Under the pieces are notes generated by a model. It was given only the letters and a program-made list of their open reading frames with translations, searched no databases and was not told the DNA's origin. A DNA stretch of 63,251 nt from CAZLFA01 sp964558665 (GTDB lineage: Bacteria; Desulfobacterota; Syntrophia; Syntrophales; PHBD01): NCBI GenBank assembly GCA_964558665.1, contig CAZLFA010000015.1, forward strand, positions 1 to 63,251, read 5' to 3'. Below, piece by piece: positions 41,460 to 50,931 of the stretch (position 1 is its first letter; each line of letters begins with the position of its first letter). Made by a program: the position numbers and the translations under genes.

Positions 41460-42002
41460 TTATTTAGTACCCACGGACTTGCCCACCTTGCGGCGAATAC
41501 GTTCACCGACATATTTAATACCTTTGCCTTTGTATGGTTCAGGCTTTTTCATCGATCGAATCTCAGCCGCAACCTTTCCAACTAGTTGTTTGTCAATACC
41601 CGACACATTAATATTTACCAGTTTTTCTACTTTGATTGTTATTCCCTTCGGTATTTTATATTCCACCGGGTTTGAATAGCCCAGAACCATCTTTAATATA
41701 TCGCCTGTTATTTCGGCACGATAACCGACACCGGATATTTCCAATCCCTTGTCGAACCCGGCACTTACACCAGTTACCATATTCGACAACAGTGTTCTCA
41801 TAAGACCATGGGCAGAACGGTCTTCCCTGGCATCAGATGCTCTTTTCACCTGAGCAGTACTGCCATCTATCAAGAGTTCCACGCCCTTGGGAATTCCCAT
41901 GCTCAATGCTCCTTTGGGCCCTTCCACCGTAATTATGTCCTGTTGCAGATTTATCTTTACCCCTTTGGGTACTGTAATCGGCCGTTTACCAATTCTTGAC
42001 AT
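41460..42002 (-). CDS. rplF: 50S ribosomal protein L6
   Basis: A 180-residue L6 with two similar domains: SRIGKRPITVPKGVKI at the start and KKPEPYKGKGIKYVGERIRRKVGKS at the end, the family signature. The start at 42002 follows the family. Confidence 0.97.
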   Translation of the reverse strand: MSRIGKRPITVPKGVKINLQQDIITVEGPKGALSMGIPKGVELLIDGSTAQVKRASDAREDRSAHGLMRTLLSNMVTGVSAGFDKGLEISGVGYRAEITGDILKMVLGYSNPVEYKIPKGITIKVEKLVNINVSGIDKQLVGKVAAEIRSMKKPEPYKGKGIKYVGERIRRKVGKSVGTK

Positions 42003-42041
42003 GAAAATAACTCCCACCTCCTGAAATATCTCAGGATGAAA

Positions 42042-42443
42042 TCACCACACATTACAGAGAATCTCACCACCGACATTCAATTCCCTGGCTTCTTTATCTG
42101 TTATAATTCCTTTCGATGTTGAGAGAATTGAGATTCCGTAGCCGTTTAGCACTCTGGGAATCTTCTCACTGTTTACATAAACTCTTCTCCCCGGCTTGCT
42201 GATTCTCCTGATTCCAGTAATTATACCTTTTTTAGAATCCGGGTACTTTAGGTATATGCGAAGCATCTCGTGGCCTTTTGAATCTTTTTTCACTTCAAAA
42301 CCACTCAAGAAACCACTATTTTTCAATACCTTGGTAACATCCAGATTCATTCTGGAGAGCATTACATCAACACTTTTAAAATGCATCCTGTTAGCATTTC
42401 TTATCCTGGTTAACATATCCGCTATCGGATCTGTCATACCCAT
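42042..42443 (-). CDS. rpsH: 30S ribosomal protein S8
   Basis: A 133-residue S8: TDPIADMLTRIRNA at the N-terminus and the signature GYGISILSTSKGIITDKEAR. GGAG lies 6 nt before the ATG at 42443; in enteric bacteria S8 is also the translational repressor of this operon. Confidence 0.97.
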   Translation of the reverse strand: MGMTDPIADMLTRIRNANRMHFKSVDVMLSRMNLDVTKVLKNSGFLSGFEVKKDSKGHEMLRIYLKYPDSKKGIITGIRRISKPGRRVYVNSEKIPRVLNGYGISILSTSKGIITDKEARELNVGGEILCNVW

Positions 42444-42506
42444 AAACCACTCCTTGAATTCATCGTTCATTATGACCGTCTCCTGAATGAAGACGGCGTT
42501 TTCTAT

Positions 42507-42692
42507 TTACCAACTCGACTTGATAACTCCTGGAATCTCTCCCTTCAGAGATAAGTTCCTCAGGCATATCCTGCACATATCAAATTTTCTATAGTAAGCT
42601 CTTGGTCTGCCGCAAATAGGACAACGATTGTATATTCTCACCGCGAATTTCATTTTCCTTTTTGCTTTTGCGATCAATGATTTTTTTGCCAC
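42507..42692 (-). CDS. rpsN: 30S ribosomal protein S14, zinc type
   Basis: A 61-residue short S14 with the zinc ribbon CPICGRPRAYYRKFDMCRICLR. The short zinc form is typical of thermophiles, Gram-positives and many Desulfobacterota. GTG start with GGAGG just before. Confidence 0.97.
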   Translation of the reverse strand: MAKKSLIAKAKRKMKFAVRIYNRCPICGRPRAYYRKFDMCRICLRNLSLKGEIPGVIKSSW

Positions 42693-42736
42693 TTTGCCTC
42701 CTGCTCAGCATTGTCCTGATTATAACCCAAGCTGTA

Positions 42737-43276
42737 TTAATTCCTGAAAGGAACTCCCATTAATTTAAGAAGATGCCTTGCCTCCTCGTCGGTTTTTGCA
42801 GAGGTGACAATTACGATATTCATTCCTTTAACTTTATCAATTTTATCGTAATCTATCTCAGGAAATATAATCTGTTCTTTGAGGCCCAATGCAAAATTGC
42901 CTCTTCCGTCAAATGATTTGGCTGAAATGCCCCTAAAGTCCCTAACTCTGGGAAGTGCAACGTTTACCAGCCTGTCGAAGAACTCATACATGCGATCCTG
43001 TCTTAAAGTAACGCAGCATCCGATCGACATACCCTGACGTAGCTTGAATGTTGCTATAGACTTTCTTGCCTTTGTAATAACCGGCTTTTGACCAGTGATA
43101 GCGGAAAGTTCTACTACCGCACCGTCAAGAATTTTCATGTTCTGTATGGCCTCTCCAAGTCCCATGTTAATAACTATCTTCAAGAGCTTGGGAACCTCCA
43201 TACGGTTTTTGTACTTGAACTCTTTTATCAGAGCAGGCACAACATCCTTATTATAATGATCCTTCAATCTTGCCAT
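42737..43276 (-). CDS. rplE: 50S ribosomal protein L5
   Basis: A 179-residue 5S rRNA-binding protein. Signature LLKIVINMGLGEAIQN; also GQKPVITKARKSIATFKLRQGMSIGCCVTLR and the C-terminal MNIVIVTSAKTDEEARHLL. Confidence 0.98.
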   Translation of the reverse strand: MARLKDHYNKDVVPALIKEFKYKNRMEVPKLLKIVINMGLGEAIQNMKILDGAVVELSAITGQKPVITKARKSIATFKLRQGMSIGCCVTLRQDRMYEFFDRLVNVALPRVRDFRGISAKSFDGRGNFALGLKEQIIFPEIDYDKIDKVKGMNIVIVTSAKTDEEARHLLKLMGVPFRN

Positions 43277-43285
43277 GATTTAATC

Positions 43286-43600
43286 CTAAGCTTCCAGTAT
43301 CTCTTTACATTTGCCGCATATGCGAACTTTTTTACCATCCTCTAAGGTTTTATAGGCGATGCGCACACCAGTGTCACACTTATTACAAATGATAAGCACA
43401 TTAGATGCGTGTATCGATCCCTCTTTTTCTATAACACCACCCTTTGACTTGTTATCCGGTTTCTTGTGTTTCTTCACAAGATTAAGCTTTTCAACTACAA
43501 CCCGATCCTTCTCACGCAGTACTTGAAGGATCTTACCGGTTCTTCCTTTTTCTTTACCGGCGATAACTTCTACTACATCGCCTTTTTTTAATCCCTGCAT
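43286..43600 (-). CDS. rplX: 50S ribosomal protein L24
   Basis: A 104-residue KOW-domain protein: LKKGDVVEVIAGKEKGRTGKILQV. It carries a zinc-ribbon-like C-terminus with two cysteine pairs (IICNKCDTGV and RICGKCKE), seen in many non-enteric L24 proteins. Helps start 50S assembly. Confidence 0.97.
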   Translation of the reverse strand: MQGLKKGDVVEVIAGKEKGRTGKILQVLREKDRVVVEKLNLVKKHKKPDNKSKGGVIEKEGSIHASNVLIICNKCDTGVRIAYKTLEDGKKVRICGKCKEILEA

Positions 43601-43626
43601 GCGTTAATCCTCTGCTTCCGGCTTAT

Positions 43627-43995
43627 CTAGAGTACTTCAGGTGCCAGAGAAATGATTTTCATAAACTGTTTTGCGCGAAGTTCCCGTGCAACAGGCCCGA
43701 ATATTCTTGTACCTATTGGTTCCATTTGATTTGAAATCAAAACCGCAGAATTATCATCAAACTTCAGATAAGATCCATCCTGTCTGCGTACTTCTTTAGC
43801 AGTCCTGACAATAACGGCCTTCATAACGTCGCCCTTTTTTACTTTTGAATTTGGCAACGCTTCCTTGACGGAAACAACAATAACATCGCCGACACTTGCG
43901 TATCTCCTTTTGGAACCTCCCAAGACCTTCACGCAAGCAACCTTTCTTGCTCCCGAGTTGTCCGCCACATTTAAGATGGTCTGCATCTGAATCAT
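43627..43995 (-). CDS. rplN: 50S ribosomal protein L14
   Basis: A 122-residue L14: MIQMQTILNVADNSGARKVACVKVLGG and FGPVARELRAKQFMKIISLAPEVL. Lies at the subunit interface. Confidence 0.98.
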   Translation of the reverse strand: MIQMQTILNVADNSGARKVACVKVLGGSKRRYASVGDVIVVSVKEALPNSKVKKGDVMKAVIVRTAKEVRRQDGSYLKFDDNSAVLISNQMEPIGTRIFGPVARELRAKQFMKIISLAPEVL

Positions 43996-44066
43996 AATTA
44001 ATACTCCACTCTTTCCGCTATATAAGGCGGCTTAGAAATTAACCGCCCATTAAAAACCTTTTTTCT

Positions 44067-44324
44067 CTACTTTGCTCTTTCCAGTATTTCTCTCATTCTC
44101 CAGCGCTTATCCCTGCTGATCGGCTTCGATTCGATAATCAAAACCTTATCGCCAATCTTGCATTGATTCTCTTCATCGTGGGCCTTATACTTGACGTATC
44201 TTCTAATATATTTATGAAACACCGGGTGCTTTACTATTCTTTCAGAACGAACGACAATTGTTTTGTCCATCTTATTGCTGACTACGACACCTTTTATCGT
44301 TCTTTTGTTTCCACGTTCGCTCAT
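44067..44324 (-). CDS. rpsQ: 30S ribosomal protein S17
   Basis: An 85-residue OB-fold protein: RTIKGVVVSNKMDKTIVVRSERIVKHPVFHKYIRRYVKYKAHDEENQCKIGDKVLIIESKPISRDKRWRM. Starts 5 bp after rpmC. Confidence 0.98.
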   Translation of the reverse strand: MSERGNKRTIKGVVVSNKMDKTIVVRSERIVKHPVFHKYIRRYVKYKAHDEENQCKIGDKVLIIESKPISRDKRWRMREILERAK

Positions 44325-44329
44325 TATAA

Positions 44330-44521
44330 TTACCGAGCCTCCTTTTCTCTAAGCACGGTCTTTACCCGAGCAATGTCCTTTTTCACTCTTCCCAAAGACG
44401 CCGTAGATTCCAGTTGCCCGGTAGTGTGTCGTATTCGAAGCTTGAAGAGTTCTTCCTGCAGCTCATTGTTCTTCTGCTTTAATTCAGCAACACCAAGATC
44501 ACGGATTTCATTAGTTTTCAT
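44330..44521 (-). CDS. rpmC: 50S ribosomal protein L29
   Basis: A 63-residue helical protein at the exit tunnel: ELKQKNNELQEELFKLRIRHTTGQLESTASLGRVKKDIARVKTVLREKE. It overlaps rplP by 11 bp. Confidence 0.97.
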   Translation of the reverse strand: MKTNEIRDLGVAELKQKNNELQEELFKLRIRHTTGQLESTASLGRVKKDIARVKTVLREKEAR

Positions 44522-44933
44522 CAGAAATCTCCCTTGTTAAAAACTTTGTTGCAATGGGTAGTTTATGTGCTGCCAAACGGAAAGCCTCTTTTGCCACCTC
44601 TATCGATACCCCTTCCATTTCATACATTACTGTGCCTGGCCTAACAACCGCTACCCACTCTTCGGGTGCACCTTTACCTTTACCCATTCTTGTCTCAGCG
44701 GGCTTTTTAGTAATTGACTTATGCGGGAAAACTCTTATCCAAATTTTACCCCCGCGTTTTACGTGTCTTGTCATGGCAATACGTGCTGCTTCTATCTGCC
44801 TTGCCGTAATCCATCCACATTCTGTAGCCTGCAAACCAAATTCACCAAAAGTCACATATGAACCACGGACCGCTTTACCCCCCATCCTGCCTCTTTGTAA
44901 CTTTCTGTATTTAACGCGCTTCGGCATTAACAT
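44511..44933 (-). CDS. rplP: 50S ribosomal protein L16
   Basis: A 140-residue L16: PKRVKYRKLQRGRMGGKAVRGSYVTFGEFGLQA and the signature RMGKGKGAPEEWVAVVRPGTVMYEMEG. Two ATGs are 6 bp apart (44933 and 44927); AAGGA is better placed for the first. Confidence 0.97.
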   Translation of the reverse strand: MLMPKRVKYRKLQRGRMGGKAVRGSYVTFGEFGLQATECGWITARQIEAARIAMTRHVKRGGKIWIRVFPHKSITKKPAETRMGKGKGAPEEWVAVVRPGTVMYEMEGVSIEVAKEAFRLAAHKLPIATKFLTREISDEN

Positions 44934-44950
44934 CGCTTATAAATCCTTCC

Positions 44951-45598
44951 TTATCTCTCGGTTTCCTTCTTACCGGGCAGAACTTCTCCATGAAAAATCA
45001 AAACCTTTATGCCTATAAGGCCATAAGCTGTATGCGCCTCGGCGAATCCCCAATCGATGTCAGCCCTTAGCGTATGAAGAGGAACACGGCCTTCTCTATA
45101 CCATTCGGATCTGGCCATTTCAGCACCACCAAGCCTACCGGCACAATTTACTCGAATACCTTTTGCACCAAACTTCAGAGCTGAAAGCACACACTTTTTC
45201 ATCGCCCTTCTAAAAGCAACTCGCCGTTCTAATTGCAACGCGATATTCTCGGCAACAAGCTGTGCATCGACTTCCGGTTTTCTTACCTCAAGGATGTTGA
45301 CGATCACTTCACTTGAGGTAATCTCTTCCAGATCTTTCTTCAATTTTTCGATCTCAGACCCCTTTTTGCCGATAATTATTCCCGGTCTGGCCGCATATAT
45401 ATTGACTTTGGCTTTCTGAGCAGCTCTCTCAATATCTATTTTAGAAATACCTGCATGATAAAGTTTCTTTTTCAGATATTTTCTGATCTTTATGTCCTCA
45501 TGGACAAGATCGCTGTAATTCTTGTCAGAAAACCATTGTGAGCGCCATGTTTTAATACCACCCAACCTGAACCCGATCGGGTTAACCTTCTGCCCCAA
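44951..45598 (-). CDS. rpsC: 30S ribosomal protein S3
   Basis: A 215-residue S3 with a KH domain: IDIERAAQKAKVNIYAARPGIIIGKKGSEIEKLKKDL and the C-terminal signature FGAKGIRVNCAGRLGGAEMARSEWYREGRVPL. The open frame runs on to 45703, but GGAGG is 7 nt before a TTG at 45598, giving the canonical GQKVNPIGFRLG start, so I choose it. Confidence 0.97.
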   Translation of the reverse strand: MGQKVNPIGFRLGGIKTWRSQWFSDKNYSDLVHEDIKIRKYLKKKLYHAGISKIDIERAAQKAKVNIYAARPGIIIGKKGSEIEKLKKDLEEITSSEVIVNILEVRKPEVDAQLVAENIALQLERRVAFRRAMKKCVLSALKFGAKGIRVNCAGRLGGAEMARSEWYREGRVPLHTLRADIDWGFAEAHTAYGLIGIKVLIFHGEVLPGKKETER

Positions 45599-45621
45599 AC
45601 CAACACCTCCTAGATCTGCAG

Positions 45622-45954
45622 CTATTGTTCGTCCAAAACAACTGTAATATGACTCATCCTCTTTTTTATTGAAGCGGCTCTTCCCTGTGCACGTGCTCTC
45701 CAACGTTTTAAGGACGGTCCCTGATCAACAAATATCTCCTTCACATAAAGGATATTTTCATCAATATTTGGATTCTGTTTGGCATTTGCTAAAGCCGATT
45801 TAAGAACCTTATCAACCGCCAGCGCAGCATTTTTTCTCGTGAACATCAATATCTTCTTTGCCTCATCAACATTCTTGCCTCTTATCAAGTCCACTACCAA
45901 GCGAACTTTTTGCGGCGACATTCGAATATATTTAGCAACTGCTCTAGATTCCAT
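45622..45954 (-). CDS. rplV: 50S ribosomal protein L22
   Basis: A 110-residue L22: AKYIRMSPQKVRLVVDLIRGKNVDEA and the tunnel-loop hairpin IFVDQGPSLKRWRARAQGRAASIKKRMSHITVVL. Confidence 0.98.
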   Translation of the reverse strand: MESRAVAKYIRMSPQKVRLVVDLIRGKNVDEAKKILMFTRKNAALAVDKVLKSALANAKQNPNIDENILYVKEIFVDQGPSLKRWRARAQGRAASIKKRMSHITVVLDEQ

Positions 45955-45994
45955 ATTAATTTAACTCCAAATACCAGCTTCAGCCCGATACTGA

Positions 45995-46276
45995 TTATTT
46001 CTTTACCTTTGATTTCCTATCACCGGCATGGCTGAAAAAAGTTCTAGTCGGTGCAAATTCACCGAGCTTGTGACCTACCATGTTTTCCGTTACAAAGACT
46101 GGAATGAATTTCTTCCCGTTATGTACAGCAAATGTCTGACTGATCAATTCAGGTGTAATCGTGGAGCGACGCGACCAAGTCTTGATGACTGCTTTGCTTC
46201 CGGTTGTATCCGCTCTTCTGACTTTTTCCAGAAGCTTCTCGTTAATATACGCACCTTTCTTGATTGACCTTGCCAC
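45995..46276 (-). CDS. rpsS: 30S ribosomal protein S19
   Basis: A 93-residue S19: ARSIKKGAYINEKLLEKVRR, WSRRSTITPELISQTFAVHNGKKFIPVFVTENMVGHKLGEFAPTRTF. GTG start with AGGGG 7 nt before, 3 bp after rplB. Confidence 0.98.
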   Translation of the reverse strand: MARSIKKGAYINEKLLEKVRRADTTGSKAVIKTWSRRSTITPELISQTFAVHNGKKFIPVFVTENMVGHKLGEFAPTRTFFSHAGDRKSKVKK

Positions 46277-46279
46277 CTT

Positions 46280-47101
46280 TTAACCCCTTCTCTTAATTAT
46301 GTATTTATCTGTATTCTTGTTAGTTCTCGTTTTATGGCCTTTTGTAGGAACTCCCCAAGGCGTACAGGGATGCCTGCCTCCCGATGACTTCCCTTCGCCA
46401 CCACCCATTGGGTGGTCTATAGGATTCATTGCAACGCCTCTGACTTTCGATCTTTTTCCCAACCATCTTGTTCTTCCTGCTTTGCCGATGCTGAGGTTTT
46501 CATGCTCAAGGTTGCCTACTTGTCCTATAGTTGCTTTACATTCCATAAATACCTTGCGTACTTCACCTGACGGCAATCGTACTTGTGCGTAACTGCCCTC
46601 CTTAGCCATTAGCTGACCATATGTCCCTGCGGAACGTATCATTTGCGCACCGCGCCCAACTTTTAATTCCAAGTTATGAATGAGCGTACCCAAAGGTATA
46701 TTTTTCAGAGGAACTGTATTACCCGTTTTTATATCAACCTTATCCCCGCTAAGAATTGCATCTCCAACCTGCAACTTATCCGGCGCGATGATGTAGCGCT
46801 TCTCTCCGTCTATATAATGCAGTAATGCTATACGAGATGTACGGTTGGGATCATATTCAATAGTTGCTACCTTTGCCGGGATATTCATTTTGTCGCGTCT
46901 AAAATCAATCAGACGGTATTTTCTTTTATGACCACCACCTATATGTCGACTTGTTATTCTACCGTTATTATTTCTTCCTCCGGTTTTTTTGATAGGTCCC
47001 GTGAGGCTTTTTAAAGGTACAGATGATGTAATCTCCTCAAAATCCGAACAGGTCTGAAATCTTCTGCCTGGTGATGTAGGTTTGTACTTTTTAATGGCCA
47101 T
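46280..47101 (-). CDS. rplB: 50S ribosomal protein L2
   Basis: A 273-residue L2: KKYKPTSPGRRFQ, and the signature GEGKSSGGRHPCTPWGVPTKGHKTR near the C-terminus, close to the peptidyl-transferase centre. Confidence 0.98.
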   Translation of the reverse strand: MAIKKYKPTSPGRRFQTCSDFEEITSSVPLKSLTGPIKKTGGRNNNGRITSRHIGGGHKRKYRLIDFRRDKMNIPAKVATIEYDPNRTSRIALLHYIDGEKRYIIAPDKLQVGDAILSGDKVDIKTGNTVPLKNIPLGTLIHNLELKVGRGAQMIRSAGTYGQLMAKEGSYAQVRLPSGEVRKVFMECKATIGQVGNLEHENLSIGKAGRTRWLGKRSKVRGVAMNPIDHPMGGGEGKSSGGRHPCTPWGVPTKGHKTRTNKNTDKYIIKRRG

Positions 47102-47112
47102 TTTTCTTATCC

Positions 47113-47400
47113 TTATACCCCTTCATGGACTTCTATGCGGCTACCCGGGGCCAGTGTTATGATAGCTTTTTTCCATGATTTCGTTTTACCAATAACTTTA
47201 CCCAGTCTTTTTTTCTTGCCGAGCATATTCATGATCTTGACGTCAAGGACATTGACTTTAAAAAGCTTTTCTATGGCATTTCCGATTTCGATTTTGTTGG
47301 CCCTTACATCGACTTCAAATATATATTGATTTGATGCTTCCTTCAAAATCGTACTCTTTTCCGTTACTATTGCTCTTTTAATAATATTATGCATTTCCAT
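47113..47400 (-). CDS. rplW: 50S ribosomal protein L23
   Basis: A 95-residue L23: IIKRAIVTEKSTILKEASNQYIFEVDVRANKIEIGNAIEKLFKVNVLDVKIMNMLGKKKRLGKVIG. Docking site for trigger factor and SRP at the exit tunnel. Its ATG overlaps the rplD stop by one base. Confidence 0.97.
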   Translation of the reverse strand: MEMHNIIKRAIVTEKSTILKEASNQYIFEVDVRANKIEIGNAIEKLFKVNVLDVKIMNMLGKKKRLGKVIGKTKSWKKAIITLAPGSRIEVHEGV

Positions 47401-48020
47401 TATGACAATGCCCCTTCGATCAACTTCACAGAAGGCTCCAACAGTACAACATGTTCATATCTGAGCAGATCATACACATTAATGCCTTCTGTTCTAATCA
47501 TTTTTATATCCTTTATATTCCTTGACGACTTCTCCAAAATGGCGTTTGGTTTGTCTATAACAAAAAGAACCTTACTTAATTCAAAGCGATCCACTATTTC
47601 CTGAAATCGCTTTGTCTTTATCTCATCCATAGGAATGTCTTTTATAACCAGCATTTTCTCTGTCCGGAATTTCATGCTAAGTGCTGAGATGAGTGCTACT
47701 CGGCGAACTTTTTTGGGTACTTTAAAGGAATAGCTTTTTGGGCTTGGGCCGAATACGATACCGCCACCACGCCATACAGGCGATCTGGTAGTTCCAACTC
47801 TGGCTCTTCCTGTGCCTTTCTGCCTCCAGGGTTTCTTACCTCCACCGCTAACTTCGCTTCTTCCCTTTGTCGCGGAAGTTCCTTGCCTTCTTGATGCCAT
47901 CTGCATCTTTACAACTTCGTAAATCACCGATTCATTGACCTCAGCACCAAAAACCTTGTCGCTGAGTTCGATATCAGAAACCTTATTTTTTTCTATATCA
48001 AATACTGCCGTAACTGGCAT
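47400..48020 (-). CDS. rplD: 50S ribosomal protein L4
   Basis: A 206-residue L4: PVTAVFDIEKNKVSDIELSDKVFG, KKPWRQKGTGRARVGTTRSPVWRGGGIVFGPSPKSYSFKVPKKVRR. GGGGGAG lies 8 nt before the ATG at 48020 but overlaps the GTG at 48029, so the ATG is chosen. Confidence 0.97.
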   Translation of the reverse strand: MPVTAVFDIEKNKVSDIELSDKVFGAEVNESVIYEVVKMQMASRRQGTSATKGRSEVSGGGKKPWRQKGTGRARVGTTRSPVWRGGGIVFGPSPKSYSFKVPKKVRRVALISALSMKFRTEKMLVIKDIPMDEIKTKRFQEIVDRFELSKVLFVIDKPNAILEKSSRNIKDIKMIRTEGINVYDLLRYEHVVLLEPSVKLIEGALS

Positions 48021-48044
48021 CTTAAACACTCCCCCGGTTCAATC

Positions 48045-48683
48045 TTAACCGCGTTTTTTCTTGGCCTTCTTTATCATTACAATCTCGTTTTTACTGCCTG
48101 GGACAGCACCTTTCACGAGGATCAGATTCTTTTCGGATCGGACAGCTACGACAACTACATTTTGTACAGTTTTTTTCGCATGTCCCATATGTCCGGGCAA
48201 TCTTTTACCCTTTAAAACCCGAGACGGATCGGCACTGGCTCCTATGGATCCCGGTGCTCTGTGAAACATAGATCCATGGGTAGCACGTCCACCACTAAAT
48301 CCATGTCGCTTGATTACGCCCGCAAACCCCTTGCCTTTGGTAGTACCAACAATATCAACATAATCACCGCTTTTAAAAATCTCTGCCTTAATTTCCTGTC
48401 CCGGTTCTAGAGCTTCATCAGTTCTGATTTCACGCATGATACTGAAGCATCCTTTATCGGCCTTCTTGAAATGTCCCTGCAGCGGTTTTGTGGCTTTTGT
48501 CTGCTTTATTCTGCCGTAACCTAACTGAACAGCGTTATACCCTTCTTTTTCTTTTGTCTTCCGCTGAACTACAATGGAAGGTTCCACTTCGATTACTGTA
48601 ACCGGCACGGCATTACCATCCTCGGAAAACATCTGGGTCATTCCCAGTTTTCTACCAATCAGACCTGTCTCCATAACTCTCAC
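48045..48683 (-). CDS. rplC: 50S ribosomal protein L3
   Basis: A 212-residue L3: GLIGRKLGMTQMFSEDGNAVPVTVIEVEPSIVVQRKT and the signature FAGVIKRHGFSGGRATHGSMFHRAPGSIGA. AGGA is 5 nt before a GTG at 48683; the ATG at 48674 is possible. Confidence 0.97.
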   Translation of the reverse strand: MRVMETGLIGRKLGMTQMFSEDGNAVPVTVIEVEPSIVVQRKTKEKEGYNAVQLGYGRIKQTKATKPLQGHFKKADKGCFSIMREIRTDEALEPGQEIKAEIFKSGDYVDIVGTTKGKGFAGVIKRHGFSGGRATHGSMFHRAPGSIGASADPSRVLKGKRLPGHMGHAKKTVQNVVVVAVRSEKNLILVKGAVPGSKNEIVMIKKAKKKRG

Positions 48684-48752
48684 AAGATTCCTGAATAAAA
48701 TAGCAGGAGATGGACAATTACCACCTATCCATCTCCATGTCAGAATAAAACG

Positions 48753-49061
48753 CTATAGCTTTATCTCCACGTCTACGCCAGCAGAGAGATCAAGCTTCAT
48801 TAATGCATCGACTGTTGCCTGAGTTGGTTCAATTATATCAATCAGGCGTTTGTGCGTTCTAATCTCGAATTGCTCTCGCGATTTCTTATCAACGTGAGGC
48901 GAACGATTGACGCAATATTTATTAATAACGGTCGGCAGAGGAATTGGACCGGCTACACGTGCACCCGTCCTCTTTGCTGTCTCGACTATATCTTCCACTG
49001 ATCGATCCAGCAATTTGTAATCGTAAGCCTTAAGGCGTATCCTAATCTTTTGATCTTTCAT
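48753..49061 (-). CDS. rpsJ: 30S ribosomal protein S10
   Basis: A 102-residue S10 (also NusE in antitermination): KIRIRLKAYDYKLLDRSVEDIVETAKRTGARVAGPIPLPT and EQFEIRTHKRLIDIIEPTQATVDALMKLDLSAGVDVEIKL. First gene of the S10 operon, 92 bp after tuf. Confidence 0.98.
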   Translation of the reverse strand: MKDQKIRIRLKAYDYKLLDRSVEDIVETAKRTGARVAGPIPLPTVINKYCVNRSPHVDKKSREQFEIRTHKRLIDIIEPTQATVDALMKLDLSAGVDVEIKL

Positions 49062-49153
49062 GAATTACTCAACTCAACTTTACTATATATCGTGTTTAAC
49101 CCTGTATGAAACGAAAACGACCGTAAAACTTGTTTCTGGTCACAATTCCAGCA

Positions 49154-50347
49154 TTATTCAAAGATTTTGCTAACAACACCAGCGCCTACGGTTCTACCGC
49201 CCTCACGGATAGCAAATCTAAGCTGCTCTTCCATAGCGATCGGTGTAATCAACTCGATATCGAGATTGACATGGTCACCGGGCATTACCATTTCCACTCC
49301 ATCCGGTAGTTTTGCAACGCCTGTAACGTCTGTTGTTCTGAAATAAAACTGAGGACGATAACCATTGAAAAACGGCGTATGGCGGCCGCCTTCCTCCTTG
49401 GTCAAAACATAAACGGCAGCCTGGAATTTGGTGTGGGGTGTAATTGTACCAGGTTTGGCTACTACCTGTCCTCGTTCAACATCTTCACGTTTCGTGCCAC
49501 GGAGAAGAACACCAATGTCGTCTCCCGCACGACCTTCGTCCAAGGTCTTCCTGAACATCTCTACGCCTGTACAGACTGTTTTGAATGTCGGCCTGATACC
49601 AACGATCTCTACTTCTTCTCCTGTCCTGACAATGCCGCGATCTACTCTTCCAGTAACAACGGTTCCACGTCCGGAAATTGAAAAAACATCGCCAATGGGC
49701 ATGAGGAAGGGCTTATCGAGATCACGCACCGGCTCAGGAATATAAGTATCAACGGCATCCATAAGCTCCCAAACTGACTTGGCGTCTTCTGAAGCGGAAT
49801 CATCTGTCTCAAGGGCTTTCAATGCTGATCCGCGTATAATGGGAATTTCATCACCGGGGAACTCATATTCAGTCAACAGTTCTCTCAATTCAAGTTCCAC
49901 CAAATCAAGAAGCTCCGGATCATCTACAAGGTCAACCTTGTTCATATAAACTACGACATAAGGAACCTGAACCTGTCTGGCAAGGAGGATATGCTCTCTT
50001 GTCTGCGGCATTGGACCATCGGAAGCTGCAACAACCAGAATCGTACCGTCCATATGAGCGGCACCGGAGATCATATTCTTGATATAGTCCGCATGACCAG
50101 GGCAATCGACATGGGCATAGTGCCTTTTGTCTGTTTCGTATTCAACATGGGCGATGTTAATTGTAACGCCTCTTTCCTTCTCCTCTGGTGCGTTGTCAAT
50201 GGAATCAAAGGGCCTGAACTCGGCCATACCCTTTTTTGCCAGATGCTTGGTGATCGCTGCGGTTAATGTGGTTTTACCATGATCCACATGACCGATCGTA
50301 CCAATATTCATATGCGGCTTTGTCCTCTCAAATTTTTTCTTTGCCAT
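49154..50347 (-). CDS. tuf: Translation elongation factor Tu
   Basis: A 397-residue GTPase that carries aminoacyl-tRNA to the ribosome. G1 GHVDHGKTTL, G2 near ERGVTINIAH, G3 DCPGHADY, G4 NKVD, G5 SALKA; domains 2 and 3 follow. It stands directly after rpsG, without fusA. GGAGG precedes the ATG. Confidence 0.99.
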   Translation of the reverse strand: MAKKKFERTKPHMNIGTIGHVDHGKTTLTAAITKHLAKKGMAEFRPFDSIDNAPEEKERGVTINIAHVEYETDKRHYAHVDCPGHADYIKNMISGAAHMDGTILVVAASDGPMPQTREHILLARQVQVPYVVVYMNKVDLVDDPELLDLVELELRELLTEYEFPGDEIPIIRGSALKALETDDSASEDAKSVWELMDAVDTYIPEPVRDLDKPFLMPIGDVFSISGRGTVVTGRVDRGIVRTGEEVEIVGIRPTFKTVCTGVEMFRKTLDEGRAGDDIGVLLRGTKREDVERGQVVAKPGTITPHTKFQAAVYVLTKEEGGRHTPFFNGYRPQFYFRTTDVTGVAKLPDGVEMVMPGDHVNLDIELITPIAMEEQLRFAIREGGRTVGAGVVSKIFE

Positions 50348-50446
50348 TGCTACATACCTCCTTCAGCTTTGAATGGTTCTTTATTAGCCCCTGTTATGAT
50401 TCTTTTGTCTTCTGAATTATTATCTTTAATGATTCCTGCAATAACG

Positions 50447-50917
50447 CTAAAATCTGTAATGAGCAAAGGCCTTATTGGCTTCTGCCATTTTATGAACACT
50501 TTCCTTCTTTTTTATGGCACCACCTCTGTTGTTAGCTGCATCGATAAGTTCAGCAGCGAGTTTTTCTCGCATAGTTTTTTCTGTTCTCTCGCTGGCGTGT
50601 GTGATAATCCAGCGAATTCCTAGAGCAGCTCTTCTTCCTGTAGCAACTTCGGTGGGAACTTGATATGTTGAACCGCCTACTCTTCTAGATTTAACTTCTA
50701 TGACAGGTTTTACATTGCTGACGGCCTTTTCAAAGACCTCCACAGGCGGTTCTTTTGTCTTGCGCTCAATAATGTCGAGTGCTCCATAAAATATGGATTC
50801 AGAAACACTCTTTTTACCTCTCTTCATGAGGTTGTTTATGAATTTTGCTACCAGTTTATTATGATACTTCGGATCAGGGAGTATTTCCCTTTTTGCGATT
50901 TCTCTTCTTCTAGGCAT
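50447..50917 (-). CDS. rpsG: 30S ribosomal protein S7
   Basis: A 156-residue S7: RRREIAKREILPDPKYHNKLVAKFINNLMKRGKKSVSESIFYGALD, the family signature. Primary 16S rRNA-binding protein of the head. 14 bp after rpsL. Confidence 0.98.
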   Translation of the reverse strand: MPRRREIAKREILPDPKYHNKLVAKFINNLMKRGKKSVSESIFYGALDIIERKTKEPPVEVFEKAVSNVKPVIEVKSRRVGGSTYQVPTEVATGRRAALGIRWIITHASERTEKTMREKLAAELIDAANNRGGAIKKKESVHKMAEANKAFAHYRF

Positions 50918-50931
50918 GATACAATCTCTGA

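Noticed and set aside
45599..45703. Upstream extension of rpsC in frame
   Set aside because: The sequence overlaps rplV, has no S3 similarity, and a strong GGAGG sits before the TTG at 45598.
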